Assembly (NCBI RefSeq): GCF_918797525.1
Contig: NZ_OU963893.1
Location: 4,588,001 to 4,652,000, forward strand
DNA: 64,000 bases
Source of the DNA: an unidentified bacterial endosymbiont
GTDB taxonomy: Bacteria; Pseudomonadota; Gammaproteobacteria; Enterobacterales; Enterobacteriaceae
Reading direction: 5' to 3'
A model generated the notes under the pieces. It did no database searches. It saw nothing but the letters and a program-made list of their open reading frames with translations, and had not been told where the DNA came from. The number at the start of each line of letters is the position of its first letter. The first letter of the stretch is position 1. The position numbers and the translations under genes were made by a program. Below, in pieces: positions 11,124 to 20,867 of the stretch.

Positions 11124-12764
11124 TCAGCGTGTTTTTCTCCAGCCGGCAAACCAGACCACAACGCCTGCCGCCATAAGCCAGGCGGGCATCAGCTCCCAGT
11201 CCGGACGATTAATCAGCAGCAGCGTGCCGCTCAGCAATAGCGTCGCGCCAATTCCGAAGAGATAACGCGACTGGCCCTGTCGCACACGGTTGGACTGAAG
11301 CTCGTAAGCGATTTTATCCATGCTGTGCTGAAGATTCTTGCTTTGACGCAAACTGTCATAAACCAGTTCAGGGATTTCCGGCATTTTTTCAACCCAAAAC
11401 GGAGCTTTCTCTTTGAGAGAACGCACCAGCGCCGGAATACCGACCTGATCCTTGATCCAGGATTCAAGAAAAGGCTTCGCTGTTTTCCATAAGTCTAACT
11501 GAGGATAGAGCTGGCGGCCTACGCCTTCAACGTAAAGTAATGTTTTCTGCAGTAAAACTAACTGCGGCTGTACTTCCATATTAAAGCGACGTGCCGTGTT
11601 AAACAGATTCAGCAAAACATGGCCGAAGGAGATCTCCGACAGCGGTTTTTCAAAAATCGGCTCGCAGACGGTACGGATCGCAAACTCAAACTCTTCAACG
11701 TTGGTATCAGGCGGAACCCAACCGGAATCCACGTGCAGCTCCGCGACCTTACGATAGTCGCGGTTAAAGAAGGCAATGAAGTTCTCGGCCAGATAGCGCT
11801 TATCTTCTTTGTTTAGCGAGCCAACAATACCGCAGTCAATACCGATGTACTTCGGATCTTCAGGGTGCTCGTAGCTGACGAAGATGTTGCCCGGGTGCAT
11901 ATCCGCATGGAAAAAGCTGTCGCGGAAAACCTGGGTAAAGAAGACCTGTACGCCACGCTCAGCCAGCAGCTTCATATTGGTGCCCTGCTTTTCAAGCGCA
12001 ACCACATCCGAAACAGGAATGCCGTAAATACGTTCCATCACCATCATATTCTGACTGCAGTAATCGGAATAGACTTCGGGAACATACAGCATGGGGCTGT
12101 CTTCAAAGTTACGCCGCAGTTGAATGGCATTGGCCGACTCACGCAGCAGGTTCAGCTCATCAATCAGCGTTTTTTCATATTCACGTACCACTTCCAGCGG
12201 ACGCAGACGACGCCCGTCAGGCAGCAGACGCGGAACCCAGCGAGCCAGACGATAAATAAGCCGCATGTCCGCTTTGATTATCGGCAGGATATCCGGGCGA
12301 ATCACCTTGATCACCACCTCTTTACCGTTTTCCTTCAGGCGTGCCGTGTGCACCTGAGCGATCGAGGCTGATGCCAGTGGCTGGATATCGAAATCGTCAA
12401 ACCAGGTGTCGACGGGTATGTTGCCCATCGCTTCTTCAATTTGTTGCTTTGCCCTCGCCCCTTCAAAAGGGGCAACGCGATCCTGCAGCAGCGCCAGCTG
12501 ATCGGCAATTTGCGGCGGGAACAGATCGCGGCGGGTAGAGAGCATCTGGCCAAATTTGATCCAGACCGGGCCAAGCTCCTGCAGCGCCAAACGCAAACGT
12601 TCGCCCAGCAGCCGATCCTGATGGCGATTTGGCATCCAGAACAACATCCGCCGCCCGATGCGAAGCGGCAGCGTGATGCGCATTTTGGGGATAAGCTCGT
12701 CGAGCCCGTAGCTCAAAAAGGTGCGAACGATAAAATAGAGGCGCCGAATTTCACCAGGCGTCAT
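11124..12764 (-). CDS. ubiB: Ubiquinone biosynthesis protein kinase-like UbiB
   Basis: Atypical protein kinase-like (ADCK3/ABC1) ATPase needed for ubiquinone synthesis, probably by chaperoning or extracting lipophilic intermediates for the Ubi complex. It is 546 residues, as in E. coli. The family N-terminal KxGQ motif is present in [17 protein letters not shown]; the lysine of VVIKVIRPD, the [10 protein letters not shown] catalytic-loop segment and the GIDCGIVG metal-binding segment mark the kinase-like core. Two hydrophobic helices end the protein ([17 protein letters not shown] and [15 protein letters not shown]). Its ATG overlaps the ubiJ TGA (ATGA), so the ubiE-ubiJ-ubiB operon is translationally coupled. 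Confidence 0.97.
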   Translation of the reverse strand: MTPGEIRRLYFIVRTFLSYGLDELIPKMRITLPLRIGRRMLFWMPNRHQDRLLGERLRLALQELGPVWIKFGQMLSTRRDLFPPQIADQLALLQDRVAPFEGARAKQQIEEAMGNIPVDTWFDDFDIQPLASASIAQVHTARLKENGKEVVIKVIRPDILPIIKADMRLIYRLARWVPRLLPDGRRLRPLEVVREYEKTLIDELNLLRESANAIQLRRNFEDSPMLYVPEVYSDYCSQNMMVMERIYGIPVSDVVALEKQGTNMKLLAERGVQVFFTQVFRDSFFHADMHPGNIFVSYEHPEDPKYIGIDCGIVGSLNKEDKRYLAENFIAFFNRDYRKVAELHVDSGWVPPDTNVEEFEFAIRTVCEPIFEKPLSEISFGHVLLNLFNTARRFNMEVQPQLVLLQKTLLYVEGVGRQLYPQLDLWKTAKPFLESWIKDQVGIPALVRSLKEKAPFWVEKMPEIPELVYDSLRQSKNLQHSMDKIAYELQSNRVRQGQSRYLFGIGATLLLSGTLLLINRPDWELMPAWLMAAGVVVWFAGWRKTR

Positions 12765-13366
12765 TTGCCCTCCAGTTTTTCAAGCCGTTTGGTCAAGGTT
12801 TCGACCGCCCGTTCTACGGCGGAAGTCTCTTCCGCAAACCATGCGACTTCCAGTGCCCCGGGGGCGATGCGCCACTCTTCAGTCAGCACTTCTGCCGCAT
12901 AGCGCTGCTGGCGCTGCAGACTTTTGCGCAGAAAAGCCGTCCCGCCATGAATCGCTTTACCCATCCCTTCGGCGGCAATATCGCCAATGAAGGGCGCAAG
13001 CAATTCTGCCGGGTCAAACTCCGCCAGATCGCTAAGCGCAACGACGTTTTGCACGACCTGAATATCGCCTTCGACTTCCAGCTCACCGCTACGGATAAGC
13101 GCCGTAAGCTGCTGACGGTCACGCAGTTTTGGCAGCACGCTCATGCGCGTGATGACCGAACAGTCGGCCTCGCCTTCCCACTCCCCCAATACGTCAAGCT
13201 GACGTTCGCCGAAGACCAGCACAAGCGGCGTCGAAAACTCTTTTAAAACGATGCGCAAGACCTTTGCGTTCAACCGCTGACGTGCAGCTTTTAGCGCCGG
13301 AGCGCGATACAGAAAGGCATTTAATACTTTCTCAATGCCTGCGGTGACTAAGGGCTTAAAGGGCAC
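12761..13366 (-). CDS. ubiJ: Ubiquinone biosynthesis accessory factor UbiJ
   Basis: SCP2-domain lipid-binding scaffold which, with UbiK, supports the soluble Ubi enzyme complex. It is 201 residues from the GTG at 13366, the E. coli length. That start is preferred because GGAGG lies just upstream and the family begins at [12 protein letters not shown]; a longer ORF starting at 13414 would overlap ubiE by 35 bp. The N-terminal half (residues 15-110) is the SCP2 fold, and the C-terminal part ([24 protein letters not shown] end) is a predicted coiled coil. In E. coli the 3' part of this locus also yields the small RNA EsrE; I cannot confirm that here from sequence alone. Confidence 0.94.
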   Translation of the reverse strand: MPFKPLVTAGIEKVLNAFLYRAPALKAARQRLNAKVLRIVLKEFSTPLVLVFGERQLDVLGEWEGEADCSVITRMSVLPKLRDRQQLTALIRSGELEVEGDIQVVQNVVALSDLAEFDPAELLAPFIGDIAAEGMGKAIHGGTAFLRKSLQRQQRYAAEVLTEEWRIAPGALEVAWFAEETSAVERAVETLTKRLEKLEGK

Positions 13367-13379
13367 GGTACACCTCCAC

Positions 13380-14135
13380 TCAGAACTTGTAACCGCGGTG
13401 CAGCGCGACGACACCCGCCGTCATGTTGAAGTACTCAACGTTCTCCAGACCCGCGTCCTGCATCATCGCTTTTAACGTGTCTTGATCCGGGTGCATACGA
13501 ATTGATTCCGCCAGGTAGCGATAACTTTCAGCATCATTGGCTACCAGCTCGCCAATGCGCGGCAGAATGTGGAATGAGTACGCATCGTAGGCTTTGCTCA
13601 GCGGCTCAATAATGGGTTTGGAGAATTCGAGCACCAGAAGACGTCCGCCCGGCTTCAGCACGCGATACATAGAGCGCAGCGCTTTGTCTTTATCGGTGAC
13701 GTTGCGCAGGCCAAACGAAATGGTGATGCAGTCAAAGGTGTTGTCGGGAAACGGCAAGGCTTCAGCGTTGGCCTGCACATATTCCACATTGCCCACCACG
13801 CCGATGTTACGCAGCTTTTCGCGTCCCATTTTCAGCATTGAGTCGTTGATATCTCCCAGCACCACGCGACCGGTTTCACCCACCAGACGGGCGAATTTCG
13901 CTGTCAGATCGCCTGTCCCGCCCGCCAGGTCCAGCACCGTTTGTCCACGACGCACGCCGCTACAGTCGATGGTGAAGCGCTTCCACAAGCGATGAATACC
14001 GAACGACATCAGATCATTCATTACATCGTACTTCGCCGCCACAGAATGAAATACGTGAGCCACCATGTCAGCTTTCTGCGCTTTGGCGACAGTCTGAAAG
14101 CCAAAGTGCGTTGTATCTTGTGAATCGTCAGCCAT
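13380..14135 (-). CDS. ubiE: Ubiquinone/menaquinone C-methyltransferase UbiE
   Basis: SAM-dependent class I methyltransferase acting at C2 of the benzoquinol ring in ubiquinone synthesis and on demethylmenaquinol in menaquinone synthesis. It is 251 residues, identical in length to E. coli UbiE. Motif I is [15 protein letters not shown] (near residue 67), the acidic residue that follows is in [11 protein letters not shown], and the UbiE signatures [18 protein letters not shown] and [12 protein letters not shown] are intact. It is the first gene of ubiE-ubiJ-ubiB; rmuC ends 66 bp upstream on the same strand. Confidence 0.97.
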   Translation of the reverse strand: MADDSQDTTHFGFQTVAKAQKADMVAHVFHSVAAKYDVMNDLMSFGIHRLWKRFTIDCSGVRRGQTVLDLAGGTGDLTAKFARLVGETGRVVLGDINDSMLKMGREKLRNIGVVGNVEYVQANAEALPFPDNTFDCITISFGLRNVTDKDKALRSMYRVLKPGGRLLVLEFSKPIIEPLSKAYDAYSFHILPRIGELVANDAESYRYLAESIRMHPDQDTLKAMMQDAGLENVEYFNMTAGVVALHRGYKF

Positions 14136-14201
14136 CTCAGAGCCTGCTAATCAGTAAAATGTAGGTGAAGTGTAACAGATTGGGCGCGTTTGCCCTATGA
14201 T

Positions 14202-15659
14202 TCAACCACCGCGAAAGCAACGCGCCGGCTGTTCATTTGAGGATAATCCAGCCGCTAACTCGTTGTCTTCACAGGGACTATTTTGTTCAGTATGGCCTGC
14301 CCGCAGGCGAAATTCTTCATCCTGCGCGGTAGCCTGCTCAACCAGTTCCGGATTAATCTCGCGTTTAACCTCCACGCCCAGACTGCGAAATGCTTCAGCC
14401 TGAGCCAACAGGTTGCCTCGCCCGGAGGAGAGTTTTTTCATTGCCTGACGGTAGTTATCCTGCGCCCGGTCCAGGCTTTGCCCGACCGAGGACATATCGT
14501 CAACAAACAGACGCATTTTGTCGTACAGCTTACTGGCGCGATCGGCAATCTGTTGGGCGTTGCGGCTCTGGTGTTCATAACGCCACAGGTTGGCAATAGT
14601 GCGTAAAGCTACCAGCAGCGTGGTGGGGCTGACCAGCATAATGTTATTTTTCAGGGCCTCGGTAATGAGTTCAGGCTGCCTGTCGAGCGCTAAAAGAAAT
14701 GCCGGCTCTACCGGAATGAACATCAGTACGTAGTCCAGCGAACGCAGCCCCGGCAGTTGATGGTAGTCTTTTCTGCCCAGCAGGCGAATGTGATTACGCA
14801 CGGAAGCAATGTGCTCCTGCAACGCCGACTCGCGGATGTACTCCTCTTCCGCATTGAAATAGCGCTCGTAGGCCACCAGCGTCATTTTGGCGTCTATCAC
14901 CACATCTTTCCCCTGCGGCAGGCGCACGATCACATCCGGCTGCATGCGCGAGCGAGCGTCATTTTCGATACTGACCTGGGTTTCGTATTCATGCCCCTCG
15001 CGCAGACCAGAGGCCTCAAGCACGCGGGTCAGCACTACTTCGCCCCAGTTGCCCTGCGCTTTATTATCCCCTTTCAGCGCGCGCGTCAGGTTGACCGCCT
15101 CCTGCGCCATCTGCGCATTCAACTGCTGCAGATTACGAATTTCGTGCGCCAGGGTGTGTCGTTCACGGGCTTCCTGGCCAAAGCTGTCTTGTACCTGGCG
15201 GCGAAAGCCGTCCAGTTGCTCACGCAGGGGGGTCAGCAGGCCATTCAGGCTTTGACGGTTTTGTTCGTCAACCCGACGGTTGCTGTGCTCAAAAATACGG
15301 TTAGCGAGGTTTTCAAACTGCTCGCTGAGGCGCTGTTCACTGTTGATCATCTGGCGGATTTTGTCTTCCGCATGCAGTTGGGTGGATTCTAAACGGGTGG
15401 TAACTTCGCGGAGATCGGCCTCCAGCGAGGTGTTAATATCACGCAGGTTTCGCAGTTCGTTATTGAGCAGCTCGCACTCGTCTCGCCAGTGCGTACTTTG
15501 GGCAAGCTGTTGTTTAACCGCACTTAACTCCGCAACGATCTCTTCACGTTCTGCCAGCCGATCGGCTTTTTGATGCACGTGCTGGTAGCTGGATATCAAC
15601 CAGCCTATCCCCACGCCCATCATCGCAATCACCGCATAAACCAGGATTGAGGTGTCCAT
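14202..15659 (-). CDS. rmuC: DNA recombination protein RmuC
   Basis: RmuC limits inversions at short inverted repeats; its core is a predicted PD-(D/E)XK-like endonuclease domain. At 485 residues it is slightly longer than E. coli RmuC (475), the difference being in the variable C-terminal tail. The order is an N-terminal membrane anchor (MDTSILVYAVIAMMGVGIGW), a long coiled coil (about 25-200), then the conserved core with GNWGEVVLTRVLEASGL, VIVRLPQGKDVVIDAKMT, MFIPVEPAFLLAL and the region rich in SPTTLLVALRTI. It lies between udp and ubiE on the same strand, as in E. coli. Confidence 0.94.
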   Translation of the reverse strand: MDTSILVYAVIAMMGVGIGWLISSYQHVHQKADRLAEREEIVAELSAVKQQLAQSTHWRDECELLNNELRNLRDINTSLEADLREVTTRLESTQLHAEDKIRQMINSEQRLSEQFENLANRIFEHSNRRVDEQNRQSLNGLLTPLREQLDGFRRQVQDSFGQEARERHTLAHEIRNLQQLNAQMAQEAVNLTRALKGDNKAQGNWGEVVLTRVLEASGLREGHEYETQVSIENDARSRMQPDVIVRLPQGKDVVIDAKMTLVAYERYFNAEEEYIRESALQEHIASVRNHIRLLGRKDYHQLPGLRSLDYVLMFIPVEPAFLLALDRQPELITEALKNNIMLVSPTTLLVALRTIANLWRYEHQSRNAQQIADRASKLYDKMRLFVDDMSSVGQSLDRAQDNYRQAMKKLSSGRGNLLAQAEAFRSLGVEVKREINPELVEQATAQDEEFRLRAGHTEQNSPCEDNELAAGLSSNEQPARCFRGG

Positions 15660-15749
15660 AATGTCCCCTGCATCAACGAATTACCCGCAAGATAGAATTG
15701 TGCTGTATAAACGTCCAGTTTGAAAGGGTTTTCCTGCGAGGGGCTATGC

Positions 15750-15773
15750 AAAAAAAGGCCGAACGGGTCGGCC
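15750..15773 (-). terminator. Intrinsic terminator of udp
   Basis: On the minus strand GGCCGA and TCGGCC form a stem around five bases, followed by seven T. It lies 20 bp past the udp stop and before rmuC. Confidence 0.85.
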
Positions 15774-15792
15774 TTGTCATTTAATGGGGGGA

Positions 15793-16554
15793 TTAGATCA
15801 GGCGGCGAGCCGCTTCGACCACGATTTTTACCGCATGACTTTCAGTTTGTTTCATGGTCTCGGCGTTCGGGATCTCCTGCTGGGTACGGTTAACGATAAC
15901 ACCCGCCACCATACCGGCACGCAGACCCTGGCTTGCGCACATGGTCAACAGCGTTGCAGATTCCATCTCATAGTTCATCACGCCCATTGACTGCCACTCT
16001 TCCATGGAGCCTTTAAAACGGCTTACCACACGGCCAGAGAAGGTGTCGTAACGCTCCTGGCCTGGGTAGAAGGTATCTGATGACGCAGTCACGCCCACGT
16101 GAGTGGTTGCGCCCACCGATTTTGCGGCGTCAACCAGCGCAGTGGTACAGTCAAAATCTGCCACTGCCGGGAATTCCATGGGTGCAAAGTGCAGGCTTGC
16201 GCCGTCCAGGCGTACGGACGCCGTCGTGACCAGCACGTCACCCACGTTGATATGCGGCTGGATAGCGCCAGTGGTGCCAATACGCAGGAAGGTACGAATG
16301 CCCAACTGCGCCAGCTCTTCTACAGCAATCGAGGTCGACGGGCCACCGATACCGGTTGAGCACACGATCACCGCTTTGCCATCCAGCTCTGCGCGCCAGG
16401 TGGTAAATTCACGATGGGCTGCCAGCTTAACCGGCTTATTCATCAGCGCGGCGATCTTTTCCACACGCTCAGGATCGCCAGGGACGATAGCGAGCGTAGC
16501 CCCTTGTAAATCGTTTTTGGTGAGGCCGAGATGAAAAACATCAGACTTAGACAT
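15793..16554 (-). CDS. udp: Uridine phosphorylase
   Basis: Reversible phosphorolysis of uridine to uracil and ribose-1-phosphate in pyrimidine salvage; a hexameric member of the PNP/UDP family. It is 253 residues, as in E. coli. Phosphate- and nucleoside-binding segments are visible: [13 protein letters not shown] near residue 24, [16 protein letters not shown] near 93, RIGTTGAIQ near 120, and [13 protein letters not shown] near 194 with the ribose-binding glutamate. It is divergent from ysgA. Two CRP-type sites 52 bp apart lie upstream, the spacing known from the CRP/CytR-controlled E. coli udp promoter. A terminator follows the gene. Confidence 0.97.
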   Translation of the reverse strand: MSKSDVFHLGLTKNDLQGATLAIVPGDPERVEKIAALMNKPVKLAAHREFTTWRAELDGKAVIVCSTGIGGPSTSIAVEELAQLGIRTFLRIGTTGAIQPHINVGDVLVTTASVRLDGASLHFAPMEFPAVADFDCTTALVDAAKSVGATTHVGVTASSDTFYPGQERYDTFSGRVVSRFKGSMEEWQSMGVMNYEMESATLLTMCASQGLRAGMVAGVIVNRTQQEIPNAETMKQTESHAVKIVVEAARRLI

Positions 16555-16599
16555 AGGTGACTCCTCTGTGGGTCGGTTAGTCAGAAGAAGTAAAACGGT

Positions 16600-16605
16600 A
16601 CTTTA
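16600..16605 (-). promoter_or_regulatory. Putative udp -10 element
   Basis: TAAAGT on the minus strand sits where the -10 is expected if the nearer CRP site is centred at about -41.5. It matches four of six consensus bases. The placement is inferred from the E. coli promoter geometry. Confidence 0.4.
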
Positions 16606-16626
16606 CAGAAGCGATGCGCATAATTT

Positions 16627-16642
16627 CGTGATGCACTTCACC
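16627..16642 (-). promoter_or_regulatory. CRP site 1 of udp
   Basis: CGTGATGCACTTCACC fits TGTGA-N6-TCACA with one change in each half. It is centred 80 bp before the udp start, at about -41.5 relative to the inferred start of transcription. With the second site it can hold CytR between two CRP dimers. Confidence 0.68.
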
Positions 16643-16678
16643 GCGAATGAAAATGATTGCAGTTAATTTCTATAAAAA

Positions 16679-16694
16679 CGTGATTAACATCACA
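16679..16694 (-). promoter_or_regulatory. CRP site 2 of udp
   Basis: CGTGATTAACATCACA matches the CRP consensus at nine of ten half-site bases. Its centre is 52 bp from that of site 1, matching the -41.5 and -93.5 arrangement of E. coli udp. It could also affect the divergent ysgA. Confidence 0.75.
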
Positions 16695-16814
16695 TTAACG
16701 GCGTCATATCAACCTGTACTGCCCAAAAGATAGACCGTCCAGGGCAATGTAGGTTGTTAACCTTGCGTCTATATTTACCTTTGCGCTAATTAATTCATTG
16801 GTACGGAGAATGCC

Positions 16815-17621
16815 ATGACTGAAAAAATCGGTTTTGCACCTGCTGCAGCCCTGCATGCTTCAACCATCGTCTCAACCCCTGATGAGGCTATTACTGCGGG
16901 CGAGACCTCCATTCCCTCTCAGGGGGATAATATGCCTGCTTACCACGCGCGGCCAAAATCCGCCGACAGCCCGCTGCCGATCGTGATTGTGGTGCAGGAG
17001 ATTTTCGGCGTTCATGAACATATTCGCGATCTCTGTCGCCGCCTGGCGCTGGAAGGTTATCTGGCCGTTGCGCCGGAGCTTTATTTCCGTCAGGGCGATC
17101 CAAATGACTTTAGCGATATTCCCACCCTGTTCAGCAACCTGGTCACGAAAGTTCCGGACGCCCAGGTGCTGGCCGATCTGGACCACGTTGCCAGCTGGGC
17201 TGGACGCAACGGCGGCGATCCGCACCGTTTGCTGATTACCGGCTTCTGCTGGGGCGGGCGCATTAGCTGGCTGTATGCCGCGCATAACCCACAGTTGAAA
17301 GCTGCAGTAGCCTGGTATGGCAAACTTGAGGGTGAAAAAACGCTGAATTCACCTAAGCAACCCGTTGATATCGCAACGGATTTAATGGCGCCTGTGTTAG
17401 GGCTGTATGGCGGCCAGGACAGCAGTATTCCGCTTGATACGGTCGAGACCATGCGCCATGCGCTGCGGGCTGCAAACGCGAAAGGCGAGATCGTCGTTTA
17501 CCCTGATGCCGGACATGCGTTTAATGCGGATTATCGTCCGAGCTATCACGAGGAATCGGCCAAAGATGGCTGGCAGAGGATGCTGGCGTGGTTTAGTCAG
17601 TACGGCGGGAAAAAAGCGTAA
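16815..17621 (+). CDS. ysgA: Dienelactone hydrolase family protein YsgA
   Basis: Alpha/beta-hydrolase of the dienelactone hydrolase family, 268 residues (E. coli YsgA is of similar length). The nucleophile elbow is GFCWGG with cysteine near residue 145 in place of serine, as is typical of this family. The acid/oxyanion glutamate is in VVQEIFGVHEHI (near 62), a catalytic aspartate is likely within the GLYGGQDSSIP region, and the histidine is in DAGHAFNADYRPSYH. The physiological substrate is unknown. The ATG follows a GGAG site. It is divergent from udp, as in E. coli, and ends just before a palindromic element. Confidence 0.9.
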   Translation: MTEKIGFAPAAALHASTIVSTPDEAITAGETSIPSQGDNMPAYHARPKSADSPLPIVIVVQEIFGVHEHIRDLCRRLALEGYLAVAPELYFRQGDPNDFSDIPTLFSNLVTKVPDAQVLADLDHVASWAGRNGGDPHRLLITGFCWGGRISWLYAAHNPQLKAAVAWYGKLEGEKTLNSPKQPVDIATDLMAPVLGLYGGQDSSIPLDTVETMRHALRAANAKGEIVVYPDAGHAFNADYRPSYHEESAKDGWQRMLAWFSQYGGKKA

Positions 17622-17627
17622 TTGCAA

Positions 17628-17660
17628 AAAGCCCGGTGCAGGCAATGCCTTACCGGGCTT
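17628..17660. repeat. REP-like palindrome / probable terminator
   Basis: AAGCCCGGT and ACCGGGCTT form a nine-pair stem around an imperfect GCAGGCAATGCCTT centre. On the minus strand it is followed by a T run (TTTTTGC), so it could end transcripts from the small genes on that strand; on the plus strand the T tract is poor. The structure resembles the enterobacterial REP palindromes also seen near 30.3, 37.7 and 44.8 kb. Confidence 0.65.
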
Positions 17661-17672
17661 ATGACATGAGAT

Positions 17673-17849
17673 TTATGTTCGTACAATGAACGGTGTTTTA
17701 AGCTGAACCGCCAGGAGATAAACCATATCATGCAATAGATCAGCAAGCTCCTGACTAATTTTTATCATCAAAGTATTACCGGACAGTGCCAGCGTTAATG
17801 CCTGTGCAAAATCCAGCAGCATGCTGGCGTCTTGCCAGCAATCCGGCAC
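17673..17849 (-). CDS. Unrecognised small open frame, possible continuation of the upstream gene
   Basis: An open frame runs from about 17906 to a TAA at 17673-17675 on the minus strand. The first standard start is the GTG at 17849 (58 residues); there is no good ribosome site. The translation is regular and helical (DCWQDASMLLDFAQALTLAL, then ISQELADLLHDMVYLLAVQL), which looks like real protein rather than chance. It overlaps the end of the 83-residue gene in another frame, so it may be its frameshifted C-terminal half or a second, coupled gene starting at a non-standard codon near 17879. I do not recognise the family. Confidence 0.4.
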   Translation of the reverse strand: MPDCWQDASMLLDFAQALTLALSGNTLMIKISQELADLLHDMVYLLAVQLKTPFIVRT

Positions 17850-17875
17850 ATTTGACAGAGGTACGGGCTCTGCAA

Positions 17876-18127
17876 TCAGTTGATCATGAGATAATTGGGC
17901 AAATCTTCAGCACAGCGCTGGTGTAGCAATGGTAAAGCATGAGTTAAGCGACCATATAACGCAAGCCTGTAATGTTCTTCCTGATATTCGACTATGCCGC
18001 AAACGAACATCGCACAATGATCGAGCACGGTGAAAAGATCGGCTGAACCAGATAATGGTGAAGCGAGTACTTCTTCAACTTGCTGTGGATAATTCTCAAA
18101 ATGAGAAAGGATTGGGATCGTAGCCAT
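17876..18127 (-). CDS. Hypothetical protein, 83 aa
   Basis: The start at 18127 is well supported: GGAGG sits about six bases before ATG GCT. The protein begins MATIPILSHFENYPQQ, is acidic to neutral, has no signal peptide or membrane segment, and is mostly predicted helix (SADLFTVLDHCAMFVCGIV and EEHYRLALYGRLTHALPLL). I do not recognise it and it has no place in the E. coli order between ysgA and metE. The surrounding DNA is markedly AT-rich compared with its neighbours, which suggests later acquisition. A second open frame with a similar helical pattern overlaps its 3' end. Confidence 0.6.
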   Translation of the reverse strand: MATIPILSHFENYPQQVEEVLASPLSGSADLFTVLDHCAMFVCGIVEYQEEHYRLALYGRLTHALPLLHQRCAEDLPNYLMIN

Positions 18128-18462
18128 AAGGCAGCCTCCATACGTTTTAGCTGGAGTCATCGCCTGAGTTTCCACGCCCGGTTACGGGATTAACCGCAAC
18201 AACACGACGATATGCTTTCATTTATCATTAGAAAAGCTATTTCAGGTGCTGGACTTGAGTTGTTATATTTTTTGCGTGCTTGCACGTAAAATAGAGCTGA
18301 TACATCGTTAATGATAATGTTATTTCTACAGAGTAGTTTTGGATATTATCTCTGAATTTACTGAATTAATTTAGAATTCTTTTTTATCAAAAATAGAAGC
18401 GAACCGTATCTCGTAACAACCCTACCGAAAATCAAAATTAATAATGAGAAATAGTCTGTTCC
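18128..18462. other. AT-rich intergenic stretch before metE end
   Basis: About 335 bp without a convincing gene. The part from about 18215 to 18450 is visibly AT-rich, unlike the flanking genes. It holds a short perfect inverted repeat (CGTGC-TT-GCACG near 18273) and several A/T runs. No ORF with a start and ribosome site, tRNA or known sRNA was recognised. It probably contains the promoter of the 83-residue gene. Confidence 0.5.
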
Positions 18463-18486
18463 CTCTCTCCCCATTTGAGGAGAGAG
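18463..18486 (-). terminator. Possible metE terminator hairpin
   Basis: CTCTCTCC and GGAGAGAG pair perfectly across an eight-base loop just past the metE stop. No T tract follows on the minus strand, so it may be a processing or stabilising hairpin rather than an intrinsic terminator. Confidence 0.4.
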
Positions 18487-18499
18487 AGTGGTTTAGGCG

Positions 18500-20764
18500 T
18501 TAATTAGCCTGACGCAGATTGTGCGCCGCCTTCACCATATTCGCCAGCGCAGCGCGGGTTTCCGGCCAGCCGCGGGTTTTGAGGCCACAGTCCGGGTTTA
18601 CCCACAGACGCTCAGCCGGAATGCGCTGGGCCGCTTTCTTCAGCAGGGCTTCAATCCACTCCACGTCCGGGACATTCGGGGAGTGAATGTCGTACACCCC
18701 TGGTCCAATTTCATTCGGGTAATCGAACTCCTCGAACGACTCCAGCAGCTCCATGTCTGAACGGGAGGTCTCGATGGTGATCACGTCGGCATCCAGCGCG
18801 GCGATGGAATCCATGATGTCGTTAAATTCGCAGTAACACATGTGCGTGTGGATCTGCGTGTCGTCCTTCGCCACTGCCGCGTTGATGCGGAAAGCCTCCA
18901 CGCCCCACTGCAGATACGCCTCCCAGTCGCGGCGACGCAGCGGCAGTCCTTCCCGCAGTGCCGGTTCGTCAATCTGGATAATGCCAATACCCGCCGCTTC
19001 GAGATCCGCTACTTCATCACGCAGGGCCAGCGCAATTTGCTTCGCAATGGTTTCCCGGGTCACGTCTTCACGCGGGAAGGACCAGCAGAGAATGGTCACC
19101 GGGCCGGTGAGCATGCCTTTTACCGGTTTGTCGGTCAGGGACTGGGCGTATTTAGCCCACTCGACGGTGATGGCCTGCGGGCGGCTGACGTCGCCGATCA
19201 CCACCGGCGGCTTCACGCAGCGGGAGCCGTAGCTCTGCACCCAGCCGTTTTGGGTAAATACGAACCCGTCCAGGTGCTCGCCAAAATATTCCACCATGTC
19301 ATTACGCTCGGCTTCTCCGTGCACCAGCACGTCCAGACCTAAGCGCTCCTGCTCAACAATCGCCTGCTTGATATGTTCAGCAATGCCGGTACGGTAGTGG
19401 TTCGCATCCAGCTTTCCTTTTTTGAAATCCAGACGCAGGCCGCGAATTTCAGTGGTTTGCGGGAATGAACCAATCGTCGTGGTCGGCCATGCTGGCAGGT
19501 TGAAGCGGGCACGCTGCGCTTTGGCGCGGACGTGATAGCCATTCTGGCGCTGGCTGTCCCGCGCGGTGATGGCCGCCAGACGTTTTTCCACCGCCGGGTT
19601 GTGAACCCGGGTCGAGTGGCGACGCGCCTGGATCGGCGCGCTCCATTCGGCGATCGCTGCCGTATCGCCGCTGTTCAGCGCGTCGCGCAGCAGCGCCAGT
19701 TCTTCACATTTTTGCAGGGCAAAGGCAAACCAGCTTTTCACTTCTGCATCAAGACGGGTTTCAACGCGCAAATCAATTGGGCTGTGCAGCAGGGAGCATG
19801 ACGATGCCACCCACAGTTCACGTTTGCCGACGATATCCTGAATTTGCGCATATTTTTCAGTAAGATCGGCCCGCCAGACGTTACGCCCGTTGACCACCCC
19901 GACTGAAAGCAGCCAATCGGCAGGCAGGCGTTTGTGCAGTTCCGCCACATCATCATTACCGTGAACCAGATCAACGTGCAGACCCTGTACCGGCAGCTTG
20001 CTGATGGTGTCGAGGTTCGGCGTAATACCTTCGAAATAGGTGGTCAGCAGCAGTTTCACCTGGCCGGTGAGCGCGTCGTAAGCCGGTTTGAAGGCATCAA
20101 GCCACGCTTGCGGCAACGCCAGCACCAGCGCCGGTTCGTCGATTTGCACCCACTGAATGCCGCGTTTGCCTAGCTCAATCAGCACTTGTTTGTACACCGG
20201 CAGGATCTCGTTGAGCAGGCTGAGTCGGTCAAACTGCTCGCCTTTCACTTTACCCAGCCACAGGTAGGTTACCGGCCCCAGCAGCACAGGTTTAACCGCG
20301 TGACCGAGCGCCAGCGCTTCGTCCACTTCATCCAGCAACTGGGTCCACGCCAGCGTGAACTGTTGGCCTTTTACGAACTCCGGCACCATATAGTGATAGT
20401 TGGTGTTAAACCACTTGGTCATTTCCGCCGCTGCCGCTGGTTCACCCGTTGGTGCACGGCCACGGCCAATGCGGAACAGGGTATCGATATCGACCGACCC
20501 ATCTTTGTTCTGATGACGAGCCGGCACGTTGCCAAGCAGCAGGCTGGTGGTCAGAACATGGTCGTACCAGGCGAAATCGCCCACCGGCAGCAGGTCAATG
20601 CCCGCCTGTTTTTGCTGATCCCAGTGACGCGCCCGAAGCTCGCGGCCCACCGCCAACAGCTCTTCGCGGCTGGCGTTACCCGCCCAGTAGCTTTCTTGCG
20701 CTTTTTTCAGCTCGCGACGCAGGCCAACGCGAGGGAAACCGAGTGTGTGATTGCGAATGGTCAT
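18500..20764 (-). CDS. metE: Cobalamin-independent methionine synthase MetE
   Basis: Transfers the methyl group of 5-methyltetrahydropteroyl-tri-glutamate to homocysteine, the last step of methionine synthesis without B12. It is 754 residues (E. coli 753). Two TIM-barrel halves are seen; the C-terminal one binds zinc with [12 protein letters not shown] (His and Cys near 642-644) and [11 protein letters not shown] (Cys near 727), and [15 protein letters not shown] carries substrate contacts. It is divergent from its activator gene metR. Three tandem met boxes and a MetR-type site in the 115-bp gap indicate repression by MetJ with S-adenosylmethionine and activation by MetR with homocysteine. 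Confidence 0.97.
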   Translation of the reverse strand: MTIRNHTLGFPRVGLRRELKKAQESYWAGNASREELLAVGRELRARHWDQQKQAGIDLLPVGDFAWYDHVLTTSLLLGNVPARHQNKDGSVDIDTLFRIGRGRAPTGEPAAAAEMTKWFNTNYHYMVPEFVKGQQFTLAWTQLLDEVDEALALGHAVKPVLLGPVTYLWLGKVKGEQFDRLSLLNEILPVYKQVLIELGKRGIQWVQIDEPALVLALPQAWLDAFKPAYDALTGQVKLLLTTYFEGITPNLDTISKLPVQGLHVDLVHGNDDVAELHKRLPADWLLSVGVVNGRNVWRADLTEKYAQIQDIVGKRELWVASSCSLLHSPIDLRVETRLDAEVKSWFAFALQKCEELALLRDALNSGDTAAIAEWSAPIQARRHSTRVHNPAVEKRLAAITARDSQRQNGYHVRAKAQRARFNLPAWPTTTIGSFPQTTEIRGLRLDFKKGKLDANHYRTGIAEHIKQAIVEQERLGLDVLVHGEAERNDMVEYFGEHLDGFVFTQNGWVQSYGSRCVKPPVVIGDVSRPQAITVEWAKYAQSLTDKPVKGMLTGPVTILCWSFPREDVTRETIAKQIALALRDEVADLEAAGIGIIQIDEPALREGLPLRRRDWEAYLQWGVEAFRINAAVAKDDTQIHTHMCYCEFNDIMDSIAALDADVITIETSRSDMELLESFEEFDYPNEIGPGVYDIHSPNVPDVEWIEALLKKAAQRIPAERLWVNPDCGLKTRGWPETRAALANMVKAAHNLRQAN

Positions 20765-20792
20765 GCTATGCCCCTTATGAAATTCTTTATTT

Positions 20793-20816
20793 AGACGTCC
20801 AGATGTTTACACATCT
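20793..20816. promoter_or_regulatory. MetJ operator: three tandem met boxes
   Basis: AGACGTCC, AGATGTTT and ACACATCT are adjacent eight-base boxes related to the AGACGTCT consensus; the first matches seven of eight. MetJ binds such arrays cooperatively with S-adenosylmethionine. The array lies 29 bp upstream of the metE start and can also serve metR. Confidence 0.8.
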
Positions 20817-20867
20817 ATAATTGACAGGTACTGTGTATTCCTCAAGCGCAAAATGTTCATGGCGAAG

